Assembly: GCA_009733775.1 (NCBI GenBank)
Contig: WOGZ01000103.1
Span: forward strand, 40,640 to 104,639
DNA from: Alectoria sarmentosa
Lineage: Eukaryota; Ascomycota; Lecanoromycetes; Lecanorales; Parmeliaceae
DNA: 64,000 nucleotides
Reading direction: 5' to 3'
Under the pieces are notes generated by a model that was not told the DNA's origin, searched no databases, and worked only from the letters and a program-made list of their open reading frames with translations. Position numbers and translations under genes: made by a program. This document shows, piece after piece, positions 22,109 to 34,387 of the stretch (its first letter is position 1; every line of letters begins with the position of its first letter).

Positions 22109-22894
22109 TTGAACGTCGTTGTCCCCTGGATGTGATGAGGCAGAAAGACCGCAAAAGATCGAGGGCAAGCCCAATCATGTATTTCTGGCGGATAGTTGAT
22201 CTGCTCCGCTTGGCCGAATTACCACTTACGAATTCGCCGGACCTGGCCTTGCAGAAATTGATTGCCGATTTTCAGCCCTATCACCACCCGAAAATCGGCA
22301 ATCAATTTCTGCAGGGGCGAGTGAATTCCAAAGGTTCCTCAACCTTCTCCCATTTCTGAATCGGCATGAGACCAGGCTGTCACTGAAAAGGGGGCTGCTG
22401 TGTCCAGCGTATTATATGTACAGCTAAAGCCTGCCCTGTTGGTCAAGTTCAAGTCTGCCATTTTGACCGTCATCCTATCTTTTTGTCGAATCAAAGCAAG
22501 CTGGCAGCAGCGAAACGGCTCTTGCCATAGCCCTATACCGTAGACCACGACGCTTGCCGAAAAGAGCGCCCATCTCAGGGCAAGGGGCTGAGCGTAATAA
22601 AGTAAAGAGCCAAGGGATAGTCTCAAGTATTGAGAGCGAGGAAGATATCGGACCATAAGGAATCAAATCAACTTTCATGCTTCTAGTTCTTTCCCTCCTG
22701 ACTCAGTCAATGCAAATGTACTCAATATAGCTACGCGAGCTACATTCGTTGCTCGTTAACATCCATTCAGATTCGCCTTAGCTTCAGAATTGAGCCTTTG
22801 GCCTGCACAGTACTCCGTAGATCATGAAGTAACCATTCTCATTCACATTGTCTGTACGGACCAGACCCGCCTCAACAAGAATGAGGCCGAAGCC
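22109..22894. other. Divergent promoter region, Mpv17-like gene and EXO5
   Basis: About 790 bp. It contains the perfect inverted repeat at 22251-22312. A minus-strand ATG frame at 22339-22656 has one hydrophobic stretch but no family resemblance, so I do not call it. Confidence 0.5.
22251..22312. repeat. Perfect 23-bp inverted repeat with 16-nt loop
   Basis: The arms at 22251-22273 and 22290-22312 are exact reverse complements and include ttgattgccgattttc. Similarity continues imperfectly outward to GAATTC on both sides (22230-22235 and 22323-22328). It starts 143 bp upstream of the Mpv17-like start codon, so it may lie in that gene's promoter or leader. Confidence 0.9.
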
Positions 22895-24506
22895 ATGGAC
22901 ATGCCTGTCACTGACCAGCAGGATGGATTTAGCGACTACGGCTCAGACTTCACTCCCGACGAAGAGGAGATCTTAAATGCCCTTCTCCACCCAAAGCAAG
23001 ACGACGGTCCAAACACAGACCCGGATCTTCTGCTCAAAAACATTGAGGATGAACAAGGTCCTCGGGGTGCAAGGGTACCTCATCGCCAGGGCCAGCAGTT
23101 CCCAGAATATTCCTCACTACCAGTGTCTAAGACAAGGATTACGATACGGCTCGACGGCGACAACAACCGCTCAGCGAATCGTACGTTCCCCACCATTGGC
23201 CTGGCTAAACGAGTACTGACTGACACCGAAGCGCATAGTCGAAAGCCGCGGAGCTCGGCTTGAAAGAGAAAGCTCCTATTCCATCGAAGCTCCTCTCTCT
23301 CCCAAAACTGAAGAAGTATCGGATCTGAGGTCTCCTCTTGAACGCTTTCGAACCAAGCCCAAAAAAGCCCTGAGCGTCACAGATCTCATTTCGCCATCAT
23401 GGTGCGAGCTGCAATACTGGTTTACTCTCACGAAACATGGGAAGAAGAGAAGTACCCCAGCTATGAAGCAAGGCTCCGCGGTTCACAAAGTTTTGGAGGA
23501 TCAGGTGCATCGGACTGTCGCCGTGGATACTGAGTCTAAAGAAGAAGCTTGGGGGCTACGGATATGGAATGTGATCCAAGGCCTAAAGGGTTTAAGAGAT
23601 ACAGGCATGACGCGGGAGCTCGAGATCTGGGGCGTTGTTGATGGTCTGGTTGTTAATGGCGTGATTGACGAGCTTTCTTACACCTGCCCAGAGCCTGAAC
23701 TTGAAGAAGCTGAAGAGAACCGCAACATTGCCAAAAAGATCCCCGCAGCTGATCAAAGAACCATTACCGACTTTCTTGGCCCGTCATCCCTGGAAAGCAA
23801 TGGCACTGGTGTGCTCAACAAGCTCCACTCCTCCCTACCCGGGAAAATTTCAAAGCTTTACATTACAGATGTCAAAACTCGTGGCACGAAAAGCATACCA
23901 AAAGCTCCCTCATTCCGCCCGACCATGATGCAACTTATGCTCTACCACCTAATTCTCTCCGACCTTGCCACGAACAAGGTGAACGCCGATGTAATCTTCG
24001 ATCGCTATGAGCTAAAAGCAGACGTGTCATTCAGTGACGGCTTCATAGCCCAAATCGGCAGCCTCAACGAAGACTACTTTCTAGCGCTAGAGAATCCTTT
24101 GCCCACGCAAGAAGACTCGACGTTGCCATCATCGCAAGATAGCATGACCGTCCTCCTCGCCCACAATTCCCTGCGAGAACTATGGACGCTCATGATGGAG
24201 GAATTCGCACGCACCTTCTCCGCTGGTGTGAAGAGTATTGGTAACGTCCTGAAGGCTGAATACCGTACCCCAACCGACGGAGCGATTCTAGGCAACAAAA
24301 CCTTCCTCTACGACGACAAAGTCATGCAGGAATACTTGGATAATGAAATGAGATGGTGGAAAGGCGAGAGGGCTGCTGAGGGCGTTTGTGTGGAGGAAGC
24401 TTATAAATGTCGGACTTGCGATTTCTTCGACGAGTGCTCGTGGAGACGGAACAAGATCGAAGAGGCGACGTTGAAATCGAGGGAGAGGAAGAGCAGTGTA
24501 GTATGA
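22895..24506 (+). CDS. EXO5: Exonuclease V (Exo5/Dem1)
   Basis: Single-strand-specific DNA exonuclease with an iron-sulfur cluster; in yeast it serves mitochondrial DNA maintenance and in other lineages nuclear repair. Exons 22895-23180 and 23239-24506 (58-bp intron, donor GTACGT, acceptor ATAG; Leu codon C|TC) give 517 residues. The first cluster Cys is in SPSWCELQYWF (about residue 151) and the last three form CRTCDFFDEC (about 486-495), the C-x2-C-x5-C pattern of the family. Nuclease-core motifs between them are KQGSAVHKVLE, GVVDGLVVNGVIDEL and the catalytic-type TDVKTR with QLMLYH. The insert after ITDFLGPSS is low in conservation. The start at 22895 is the first ATG in frame. Its 3' end converges on ARO1. 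Confidence 0.93.
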
Positions 24507-24880
24507 AAGGATGTGGGATCACGGGCATGATTTTGAGGAGTGTTCGGGATGAAGGGCCATCTACCACGACTACGGATCCATCTGGAGGCGATGGACGAAA
24601 AAGTGACGAGCAAGTATGCTCCTCAGATGGGCCGTAAGTTTTTACGCTTGCAGCTAACAGATTGCCAGATAATATAGCCAGCGGCCGTTTTTCTTTGAGC
24701 GGAATCATCGGCATTACACTTGTACCATCTAGACAGCAAATACTTTCGGACCTAGACGAACATATGAGCGGGCTTTTCTCCAGTCATAATTGGGTTGTTG
24801 CAGTCAAATATCAACGAAATCTTAGCAGTCAACGAGCGTCCACAAGTCTTGTGTTCCATTGTATCCTACCATCTCCTTCC
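24507..24880. other. Convergent 3' region, EXO5 and ARO1
   Basis: About 370 bp with no gene of its own. A plus-strand frame running into ARO1 from here is an antisense shadow of ARO1. Confidence 0.6.
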
Positions 24881-27800
24881 CTATGTCAATTTCTCCAACC
24901 CACAAGCCTCCCTCAACATCTCATAAAGCGGCTCGATCCCCGTCCACGCCTCAAACTGATACCAACCCTGTCCGGCCAACACCTCCAAACCCGCGATAGT
25001 CGCCCACCCCCCTTCCCCCGCCATCTCCATCATATCCGTCACCGCAGGCTTATAAGCCATCTCGAGCAGAATCTGCTTCACAGTCATGTTCCCGCCCCGG
25101 GATGCGTCGCTCGTCACTTTCAACTCCCCACTGTTGACGCCAAAGACCCAGTGACCAAGGAATTTCTTGATGTCAGGGTCGATGGGCTTGTCGGCGGGTA
25201 TGGTGCTGATGGCGGCAGTGGGAACGTCGGTCATTTTCAAAGGCTGTTCGGAGGGGTGGAGGACCTCGAGGTTGTAATCTGCGGGGAAGCTGGATATCAG
25301 CGCCTGAATCTTCGACTTCGAGCGGCCCAGAACGTAGATGGGTGTGTAGCCCATGGCATGCAATGCATAGATGGCCGCTCGTGCTGTCCCTCCGCCACCG
25401 ATCACGAGACCGCTTTGCTGATCACTGGGCCGAGCGCCGGCGTTCAACAGCACGCGCGTCATGCCCTGCCAGTCTGTGTTGCGGCCTGTGAGGTGGTGGC
25501 CCCCTTGGATCTTGGTAGATTGCATGGAGGGATCAGCGATGATGGTATTGACGGCGCCGATGAGTGTGGCGTCATCGGAGACGGAGTCGAGGTAGGGCAT
25601 ACTGTCTAGCTTCAGGGGGATCGTAACGGAGGCGCCGCCGAAGGAGTTGGATTGTAGAATCTTTTCTAGATCGGCGGCGTTGGTAGTCTCGAAGAGAGAG
25701 TACGTGTGTGGTAGGCCAGTGGCTTTGAAAAGCGCGTTGTGCATTGCCGGAGATTTGGATTGTGCAATGGGAGATCCGAAAAGATAGTACCGCATTGGCT
25801 TGATTGCCCCGTGCAACACCAGCGCTGATCGGATTTCTGCCGCTGAAAGCTGACCTGGCGCTGCTTTGAACGGTAATGCAGGGTGAGACACGGGCGTCAA
25901 GAAGCTATTTTGTATGCGGCTCAATTGGCCATCGAGACCCATGTTGATTGCAATCAGTGGGGTTTTATGCCTGGATCCAGCCATTTTCTTGAATTGTAGA
26001 AGCTGAAAATTGTCTTCCTGTGATGTCGCAACCCCGACAAGCTTGACAATATCGCCGTACAAGAGGGCCTTATTGTAGAACTGCATCCACGAGCCGTTCT
26101 CCCAAGAGAGGGCATTTTTGGGATCATGATGTGAAGTGATGATCTTGGTATGGCCTTTAGCCGCAGATATTTGGCGAAGTAATGGGTCTGGGAATTGGAT
26201 TTCAAGATCCAGGAAATCTACTCCCATCCGAAGCGCCAATAGGTAAATGGAAGCAACCAGCTCAAGTGGAGCGTTATCTGGGAATTTGCCCCTCTGACTT
26301 TGGGTGCGGATGGTGAAAATCACTGGCAGTGACGTTGACCCGTGCAGTATTGCCAGCTGATTTGCTATATACTCAACGGAAGGAGGAGCATTGGGATTGT
26401 GTGACTCTTCCAGGAGATCTACCCTCAGCTCCACAGCATCTGAACCGACGACAACTCGAGGCAAGAAGTCTAAAGCGGCATTGATATCAGGCACGGTGAG
26501 GGAAACAAAAAAGGACTGATCTTTGGTCTTGATCTTTTCTAGAGACCGTCGTTTGCCGGTGATACTACCAATGAACCGCTCCAAGTCTTTCGAAGCCCGA
26601 GCCAGTGAATCGGTTGGAGCCTTCTGACTGTAGTGCTGGTAATTGCTGCATTGCACATACCAATCTTTTCTTCGCTCCCACACGCTCCTCATGTCATCGA
26701 CATAAGCAGGTCGTGACTTGTCGAGCTGAAGGTACGCTATCACATCTTCGATATCACGCTGTACCAGAACTACTAAGCCTCCAGACTTATGGTAGTCAGT
26801 GAGTACTTTCCGAGCCTCTGGAGTTTCGACAATGCCGCCCCCGCAAGCAAAGACGTGATCCATAGGCTTTCCCCTCATCGTTCTTTGGAGGATTACCGTT
26901 TCTTGACCCCGGAACCCCTCCCAACCTGACTCTTCAATCATCTCGGGAATTGTCTGCTTCGCTTCCATCTCCAATTGTGAGTCGAGATCTACAAAAGACA
27001 GATCTAGGAGAGCTGCTACCCACTTTCCTGTGGTCGTTTTTCCGGCTCCTCTCATGCCAATGAGGTATATAGATTTGCGTCCGGCTTCTGAACACGGTGA
27101 TTTGCCCCCCGACTGGCTCTCCACATCCACACCTTCCATTTTCACATTGAATGATAGCCGGAGCGTGTCCCACCATCCGGGCCAGGTCTTTCCAACGCAT
27201 TCCCTTTCTGTGATGACCGCACCGTGGGGTGCAACTGTGGCCAAGACACTGTTGCTCATCGCCACTCTGTGATCGTCATAACAATGAATACCGTCAATTG
27301 GATCTTGTAGTTCGGCATAATTGATGCCGTCGATCTCAATGCCATCTTCGAACCCACGGCAATTGACACCGAACTTGGCTAGTTCTTTCTCCATAGCTTC
27401 TATTCGATCACACTCCTTTTTGTGCTGATTTTGAATACCGGTAATCTTGGTCGTCGACTTTCCTTTGCTGTCTTGAGCAACAGCAGCTAAGACCGAGGCA
27501 GTCAGAAAGGCATCTGTCATCGTCTCCATATCTATGGTTGGTATAGGCTTAAGTGTGCCTTTTGGTGGACCTGTGACAGTTGTGGAGGATTCCGTTTGAT
27601 TAACGCTGCATCCCATTTGTTGCAAAACCCTGACAGCGAATTGTGCGTCGCCTTGCATGGAATCAGAACCTATGTTTGGCACGACGCAGGTAGTGCCATT
27701 AATTGCAGCGATAGCAAGGGGGTAAGTTGCTGAACTAGCATCACTCTCAACCTCGTATTCCCGGGGATTTTGGTAAGTAGCCTGAGGTATTCGATATGCA

Positions 27801-30087
27801 TGCTCTTCAGTTGTAGATTTTGTTACGCCGACGCCAAACTTCCTCATCATATTCGTAGTCATATCAATGTATGGCTGCGATATCGGTGGTCCACCTGTGA
27901 GACGAAGAGTGACAGGCTTTTTTGCGTAAGGAGAAGCCATCAATATAGACGAGACGTATTGCGACGAGAAACTGGCATCCAGCTCAATATCACCACCTTC
28001 CATACCCTCTGCTGCTTCAATTTTGAGAGGTAAATGCCCATCCTTCCCTGTGCATTCAATGCTGGACCCATTCGCTCGCAAGGCTTCTACCAGGTCTTTG
28101 ATCGGGCGGCCGTCGTTCATTCTCTTGTTGCCAGTCAGTATGGAGTATGCTCGCGGATTCGGTTTGGCAAGAATGGCGACTGTTGCCAAGAACCGTGCTG
28201 CTGTGCCAGCGTTCTCGATGTAGAGGTCCTTTTCGCTTGCTTGGAGATTCCCGCCATTGCCTGTTACCAGGAGGTATTCTCCCTTGCCATCCTTACCCGA
28301 CGAGAAAGAGGCGCAATTCATTGTCTTCAAGGCCTTGATCATTACCTCTGTGTCGACGGAATGTAGTAGATTCCGAATTCGACACTCGCCCTTTCCAAGT
28401 GCTGCCAAGACCAGCGCTCTGTTGGATATACTCTTTGAACCTGGTGGTGTACATGAGACCTTTATATCTTTATGTATGGATGGCAGTATTCTGACACTAG
28501 GGGATAGCACATCTCTTAGGTCTCGATCGGCCACCACAGTTGCCTGTTGTTCGTACACAAAGCCAACGCCGCGGAGAAGCACTATTCGCTTTTTCTTCCC
28601 CTGGTTCTTCTTGTCAACAGCCATTACCGAAAGTATTTGATCTACAGAGCAATGCTTGTGGCCAGAACGCTCTCGGACAACGGCATCCTTTAATGACGTT
28701 GGTAGTCCATAGTTGGCAAGGCAGTTCCTGAGTCTTGCAACAGCTTCTCGACTAAGCACTCCCAGATGTAATGCTAGTTCTGCTTCTAAGACCATACCAA
28801 TAGCGACACACTCGCCGTGTAAGACATCAGGCGTAAGTAAGCCCTCTATACCATGGCCGATAGAATGACCGAAGTTCAGTAGATTTCTCAAACCTCCTTC
28901 CCTTTCGTCTGCAGAAACAACATGTGCTTTTACTTGGACTGATCCCAGAACGATGTCCTTCAATATATCTCTAACTTTCGAAAGTCTATGATCATTGGCT
29001 TCTGGCTTGGTTTTGATGGCGGCCATAATAACGTTTACATTTGCTTCAAGAGCCTCAAACTTGTTTTTCATCGTTTCATACTCACCCTTGGACTCATTCG
29101 TCTTAGACATTGCCGTCGTCGAGATGGCCGCGGTCTGCGAAATTATCAGCATAAAGACAAAAATCATGTATAGATTCTGGACAGAAAAAGACCTTTATGA
29201 CTTCGGCCAGCCCATTGATGAACTCACGAGTGGGCAGAGTATTGAGGAAACTGAGGTCAATGTATATTCTAGAAGGCTAGTATTTCAAGAGTCAGGGTGA
29301 AGCGTTATGCACGGGTTAGATGTTGAATTACCTGCCAGAAAGCGCCGATGAGATTCTTGCCAGCTGGGGTCTGAGTAGTGTCCGAGAGTCAGCGTCCTCT
29401 TTCAACATACTTTGAAGTCGATTATGTGATTCAGAGCCTAGGGAAGAGGAGGCAAGGCATGCCCTGGCCCTCCAATGGTCTTGCAAGTAGCGCGACTAAG
29501 GGCAAAGAACGGTTCGGAAACGTACGTACATCAATAGCCGTCTTACCGCCTATAGAAGAGTCCACCATAGCAAGCAGCGAAGTGGGTATCTGTACGAATC
29601 TGATACCTCGCTTGAAAGTAGCAGCAACGAATCCAATCATGTCGCCAATTACCCCTCCGCCTAGAGCAAGAAGCACTGATTTAGTCTTGAACAAGTCAGC
29701 ATTTCTCAATTGAACAGAGTTTTAATGCATCAGAAAACTTAATGTGATGAATTACACAACATAACTCACATCCAAAGGCGGGTCCCGCTCCTCGGACAGC
29801 ATCCAGTCTTCGACCTCAGCCTTCGTTGTTCTTGATTTTGACGTCTCTCCCGGGGGGATCGTATATGTCAATAATCGGCTTTCTGCCTTCATACTAGAGG
29901 CTACATCGTTGAAGGCTTCTTCAAAGGAAGGCGCATAGAGATCATAAAGGTTAGTATCTGTGACCAGAACGTAGGTCGAAGACGAAACATTCTTGAGCAG
30001 ATCTTGGGCAATGAAAGGGCCCCAGAGGTTGTAGTCAATGGTAATTGCCTTTTCGTTTCTTAAAATGGGAACGACGGTGGGCTCCAT
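24881..30087 (-). CDS. ARO1: Pentafunctional AROM polypeptide
   Basis: Cytosolic enzyme for five consecutive steps of the shikimate pathway, from DAHP to EPSP. Exons are 29770-30087, 29530-29685, 29332-29370, 29193-29276 and 24881-29134, giving 1,616 residues. All four introns (84, 159, 55 and 58 bp) lie in the first domain. Dehydroquinate synthase covers residues 1 to about 385 (ALGGGVIGDMIGFVAATFKR, DSSIGGKTAID, NFGHSIGHGIEG). EPSP synthase starts near 400 (PGSKSISNRALVLAALGKG at about 432). Shikimate kinase has the P-loop GMRGAGKTTTGKW near 894. Type I dehydroquinase has ITSHHD near 1200 and the Schiff-base Lys in GDIVKLVGVA. Shikimate dehydrogenase starts near 1320 (GSPIAQSKSPAMHNALF), with GGGGTARAA near 1444. 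The start at 30087 is the first ATG in frame; the frame continues upstream only to TTG. All five domains look intact. Confidence 0.97.
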
Positions 30088-30567
30088 TTTGCCACGTAGA
30101 TTCGTGGCTGTGGAAATAAGGCCAGGACTGAATGTTGTATGGGGTTTAAGCAATTGCGGACGGGGAAAAGAATGGAAACCGTAGTTTTGTGGCTATGTTA
30201 ATGCGATTCAAGTGCTGTAATAATGCCTTATAATACACGGTATCAACATTCACCGGTGCTGGTTGCGGACACACTAACAAGTCGTCCTCGGAAATTCGAA
30301 ATTGAATACACCGCTAGCGCCGGGTTTATTAAATTCTAGAATCATTTCACCGCCAACATTCAGCATTTACATAAATGTCTCATGATACACATCATAGATT
30401 GAGTATCATCACTATGGACGCTGAGGGCCCTAATATCCAAAAGACGTTATTGGTGGGTATCATCAAAAATTAAAGTTACGAAGACGCTCTCTCAACTCCG
30501 ACGCTGCTCAGAACCAAGTCCTTCCCTTAATTGCCGCTTCCTTTCTTTCTTCTTTTTACTTTTCATT
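30088..30567. other. ARO1 promoter / SFI1 3' region
   Basis: About 480 bp between two minus-strand genes with no coding sequence I can support. Confidence 0.5.
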
Positions 30568-33500
30568 TCATGGCGTCTTCGGCGAGTCTTCTATTATAGT
30601 CCCAAATGTGCTACCTCTCAAAGCTGTAGTAGACTTCCCAAAAACGCCTCTTCGAGAAGTCCGCGTTGTCGAGCCATTCTGAGGCCGGTGGCGATTCTCG
30701 ATCGGCGTACCTGCAGGAGTCGTTGAGGCTCTGACCAACGCTTTGGCACGAGCTGCCCTTTTCGAGGGCGTACTCAAATACCCTGGCAATGGCGTGCTGC
30801 TTGACTGAGCTTCTAGAGCCGGAATCCAGTCACCAATATCAAATTCCGTCCAGTCTTCTGCTCGCCTCGTCGGGCCGTCGCGGTCATCTGCTTCAGCTTG
30901 CGGCCTCGCCCTCTTGATTCTGGATGAGAAGGTCGTATCCTGCTGTGGACGATCGAGCTTTCCGGCAGTCTGATCGTGCCAACGTCTCAACATATTGCGA
31001 AAATGGCGTTTTTCATACCGGGCCCTTAGATTCTCTGCATTCGCTTCTCGGCCTTTGAGCTCGATGATCTTCAGATGCAACTTGTTGAACCAGCCGAAAG
31101 CAATGTTCTTGATACGCATCTCAGCATTGAGCTCAGCTGTCTGCTCCAAACTCGCTTGATCCTCGAGTCGTTCTATCCATGTATAAAGATGGCGTTCTAG
31201 CAGTCGCTTCTCGTAATGTTGGGTTGCTTGATAGTCTTGGTCCCTTCTTACATCGAACTGGTTTCTCCAACGATCGAACAGATTGGTGCCCATTTGCAGC
31301 AGGCGATTCTGGTCCATGAGGCCGGCTTGCTGCTGCATATCCTGATTCTGCGCAGAGAGATTACGCCATTGCCGAAGGACCCCAGCAGCAAGGTTCATCT
31401 TCGATCTTCGTCTGACCTGGACATAGGCATTTCGACGCTTCTGCCGCTTGGAACTAGTGGTTGCAGATTGCCAACGCTTGAAGCATTTCCTCGCGAAGAA
31501 ATAAAAGTTGGCGTGTTTAGCCATGCTGTTGAGATCCCGCACATGCGCTGAGCCTCGACTCCATAATTGCATAGCATCTTGGGCTACTTTTGGCGCACGG
31601 AACTCGAAGGCAATGCGCTCATCTTGGCGGTGGGAGCCCAGCCGCGAGTGCCAATGGCGGATGAACGACTGCACGCGGCCTTTTCTCTGCGCTTCCTCTA
31701 CGATTTGGCGGCCACTTTCGCGCTCTGCTTGACGCAATGTGCAGTGTTGCTTCAATTTGTTGAACGTCAGTTGCTTGAGTCTCTCTTCGGACAACCGGTA
31801 CAAGAGTAAATACCGTTCTGCGATAACCCACTTGTACAGCGACTCGAGTAAAAAGCGATCGTCTACGCGACAAGCCAAGCTCTGCCAGCGCAAGCGATCA
31901 TTCCATTGCGTCCAGGCAGTCCTCATGATTCGCAATCGACTGACGGACTCAGCTTGCTTTTCGAGTCTGTACCTAGTAACAAAGGTCGAAAAGGTCTCAC
32001 CAGCCACTCTCCAATCAACCATGTTGGATATTTGTCGAGCAAACGGGGCATATTGCGTGGTTCTTCTCCAAGCCTGCAGAGCATGGGCAGCTCGCTTTTG
32101 CTCCTGGAACGCGTCTGCTTCTCGCCGCGCGGAAATGATGGTCCGCGCTTTCTCAAGCCATGGAAGCAGAATCTTCTTTCTTGACAGGTTTATTGACTTT
32201 AAAGCCACTTGCTGATTCAGTCGAATATTGTCTCTGAAGGTGGTTATACACTGAAACAGATACTTTCGCTTGAGTCTTGCTGCTCTCCACTCCGGAGCAC
32301 GTCTTTCACAGAAGACCCAGAACCAGTGCCAGTAAGCATTTCTCGAAAGACTTTCATGGCGCCTTAGATCGGCTTTGATGTCGTCTGTTAAGGTTGCGAT
32401 ATATTCCTGCTTCCAAACGCCAAAGAACTTTCGTAGTCCCTGACGGCGCGTCTTGAGCTGATTGATGACGGTGATCTCACGCCAGGCTCGGAAGTACTTA
32501 GTACTGAGAACGTGCTGTCGCGCATCGAAGGTTCGCAAGACTTCTTCCTGTGTGCACTGCGCCCAATGACTGAATGCTTTTGCCAACAAGAATAAATCTC
32601 GAGCTTTGGTGGCTCTTCGTTCTAGGCGTTTGAAAAAGCGTTCTGTTTCGGCGGCTTGCTTTCTCGCGTGCAATCTTAGACGCCAATGCTCGAAAGCCTG
32701 ACGAAGGAGGATTTCCTTGTCATGAGCAGCTGCGAGTCGTTCCATATGTTCGTGTTGGTCTCTCGCCTGAAACGCGGCGAAGCACCACTTATCAACAGCA
32801 TCACGAGCGACAGAGCGAATTCTGTAGTTGTGAAAGTCGTGGGCATCTCGAAGCAATTGGGACTTGGAAGGATTGTAGAAACGCTCATTTTGACCCAGCG
32901 AATATGGCGGCTGAATGTCGTGAGGAGTTGCCGACGCTTGAGTAGTATTATTTTCGCGGTTGCTGGTGGACATAGAAATGCCATCTATCGAGGAGGCTAC
33001 ATCTGCTCCAACATTTCGGCTTGATGCAGTAGACGCGGGACGGAGGTTGCTTGGACGGTTGCCCTGGCTAGACGCAGATGCGTGCCTACGCCGAGAGTGT
33101 GAAAGATTTTTGGCAAACTCCTCAGCTGTCAACCTACCCCTCCTAGTTTGGACGGCTGGAGGTCTCGAGGACAAAGCATTGGCGCTTGTCTTTTCTGTCC
33201 TCCTTGTAGATGCTCGCGTCGACGGTCGAGTGTCCAGTACTGCCGATTGACGAATCGGTCTAGTGCTCTCATCCGCCGCATCGTACATAGAGTTGAAAGA
33301 GGCTCGTCTTGATCTTCGCCTAGATTCTTTTGTGTCTCCCGTTTGTCCATTTGCTCCATTTTCATCTCCATATTCCGCGCCGATATTCTTTGTGATCTCG
33401 TCCGCGACAAATTCAATCTGGAACCCAAGCTCCGCAAGCAGACCCTCAAAGCTCTCGTATAAAGATTTCCCTTCTTCCCTCTTCCCTCCCAGTCTATACA

Positions 33501-33775
33501 AGTAGGGCAAGTAGATCTGATCATGATCCGGATGAAGTCCATTCTGGGGGAGGATAGTTTCGTACGCCGCGTACATGGCGCGGAAAGGGCGGATTCCGAC
33601 ATCGGGGTGTTGCTCAGCGGACTTGACGATTTGGTACAAAATGGCAACATCTGTTTTGCGCTGTCAGTCGCAGTTACATATGTAAGTTTTTCTCTTTCAA
33701 AGACGTACTCTGGTCGCTGAGTGGGGACGAGTCTTCGGCGCTATTGTGTTCTGACAGTGGGGACTCTGGAGGCAT
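30568..33775 (-). CDS. SFI1: Sfi1-like spindle pole body / centrin-binding protein
   Basis: Centrin (Cdc31)-binding filament protein of the spindle pole body half-bridge, needed for its duplication. Exons 33709-33775 and 30568-33650 (58-bp intron, donor GTACGT, acceptor ACAG; Asn codon A|AT) give 1,049 residues; splicing produces LSDQNVAILYQIVKSAEQ. From about residue 265 to 930 there are many helical repeats spaced roughly 30-40 residues with a conserved Trp near the end of each (AFEHWRLRL, AFSHWAQC, YFRAWREI, CFKRWQSA, LYTWIERL), the Sfi1 repeat pattern. The N-terminal 250 residues are a short conserved head followed by a Ser/Arg-rich linker, and the C-terminus is basic and disordered. Similarity in this family is low, so the name rests on repeat spacing and overall layout. 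Confidence 0.85.
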
Positions 33776-34109
33776 CGACAGTACCGGCGCCTAACACGCG
33801 TGAATTTTGAAGGCATGAAGGTGATTGAACAGGCTGTAGAATAGCAATAAGCAATACAATATTTCATAGCAATTCGTGAGCTCGTTGCTCATAGCAAATG
33901 GACGTTTGCGACAAACATGTTGATGTTGCTCGAATCCTTTCAAAGCGCGGCGGCAATCTCGCGTTTGGTATTTCGACGCCCTGTAGGGCTACTAGTGGCT
34001 CTCATATTGACGAAATCGATCTAAACGCGAATTTTTCCCTTTTCAACTGTTCGCAATTCACCCGCTTCACTCAAATTCACCTCATCTTGATTGGACACTG
34101 CAATCAAAA
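33776..34109. other. Divergent promoter region, SFI1 and twin-CX9C gene
   Basis: 334 bp with nothing distinctive; both flanking genes start here and run outward. Confidence 0.5.
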
Positions 34110-34387
34110 ATGCCTGGAAGAGCCAGGCCAATTGAGAAATTCGCCGGGGCTGTGGCCAAGTGCTCCGCCGAGGTAAGCATCTTTGTGTGCAGAGCGAACT
34201 GTCTATACTGCTGATGCGCTGCAGGGTGCCGTATTTGGGCGCTGCATAGCGGCAGATTTTAACGGAGTGTATAAAGACAAGTGTCTTACGGAGTTCCAGA
34301 AGTTCAAGGATTGCTACACTGTATGCTTTTGATTCCCAGGCAGGCCAACGCTAATGTGCCTCCAAGGCTGCTGCAAAACGAAAATGA
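34110..34387 (+). CDS. Twin-CX9C mitochondrial protein, NDUFAF8-like
   Basis: A 59-residue gene split into three exons: 34110-34172, 34225-34320 and 34367-34387, all phase 0. Introns of 52 and 46 bp have donors GTAAGC and GTATGC, with acceptors GCAG and AAG (branch site GCTAATG). The product carries two CX9C motifs, CSAEGAVFGRC and CLTEFQKFKDC, the signature of small intermembrane-space proteins imported and oxidised by Mia40. The order KCSAEGAVFGRCIAAD, then KDKCLTEFQKFKDCYTAAAK, matches the layout of NDUFAF8, a complex I assembly factor. Without the last intron the frame would end in VCF after CYT; with it the tail is AAAKRK, closer to the family. Such a short, split gene is easily missed by annotation. 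The CX9C call is firm; the NDUFAF8 link is by resemblance. Confidence 0.82.

Noticed and set aside
22339..22656. 105-codon minus-strand ATG frame with a hydrophobic stretch
   Set aside because: Sits in the Mpv17-like/EXO5 promoter region, is overlapped by another frame, and has no recognisable homology or splice support.
22790..22894. N-terminal extension of EXO5
   Set aside because: Opens only with TTG and no in-frame ATG precedes 22895.
24662..25609. 315-codon plus-strand open frame
   Set aside because: It lies antisense to the ARO1 3' part, starts without an ATG, and its composition mirrors the conserved shikimate dehydrogenase domain on the other strand.
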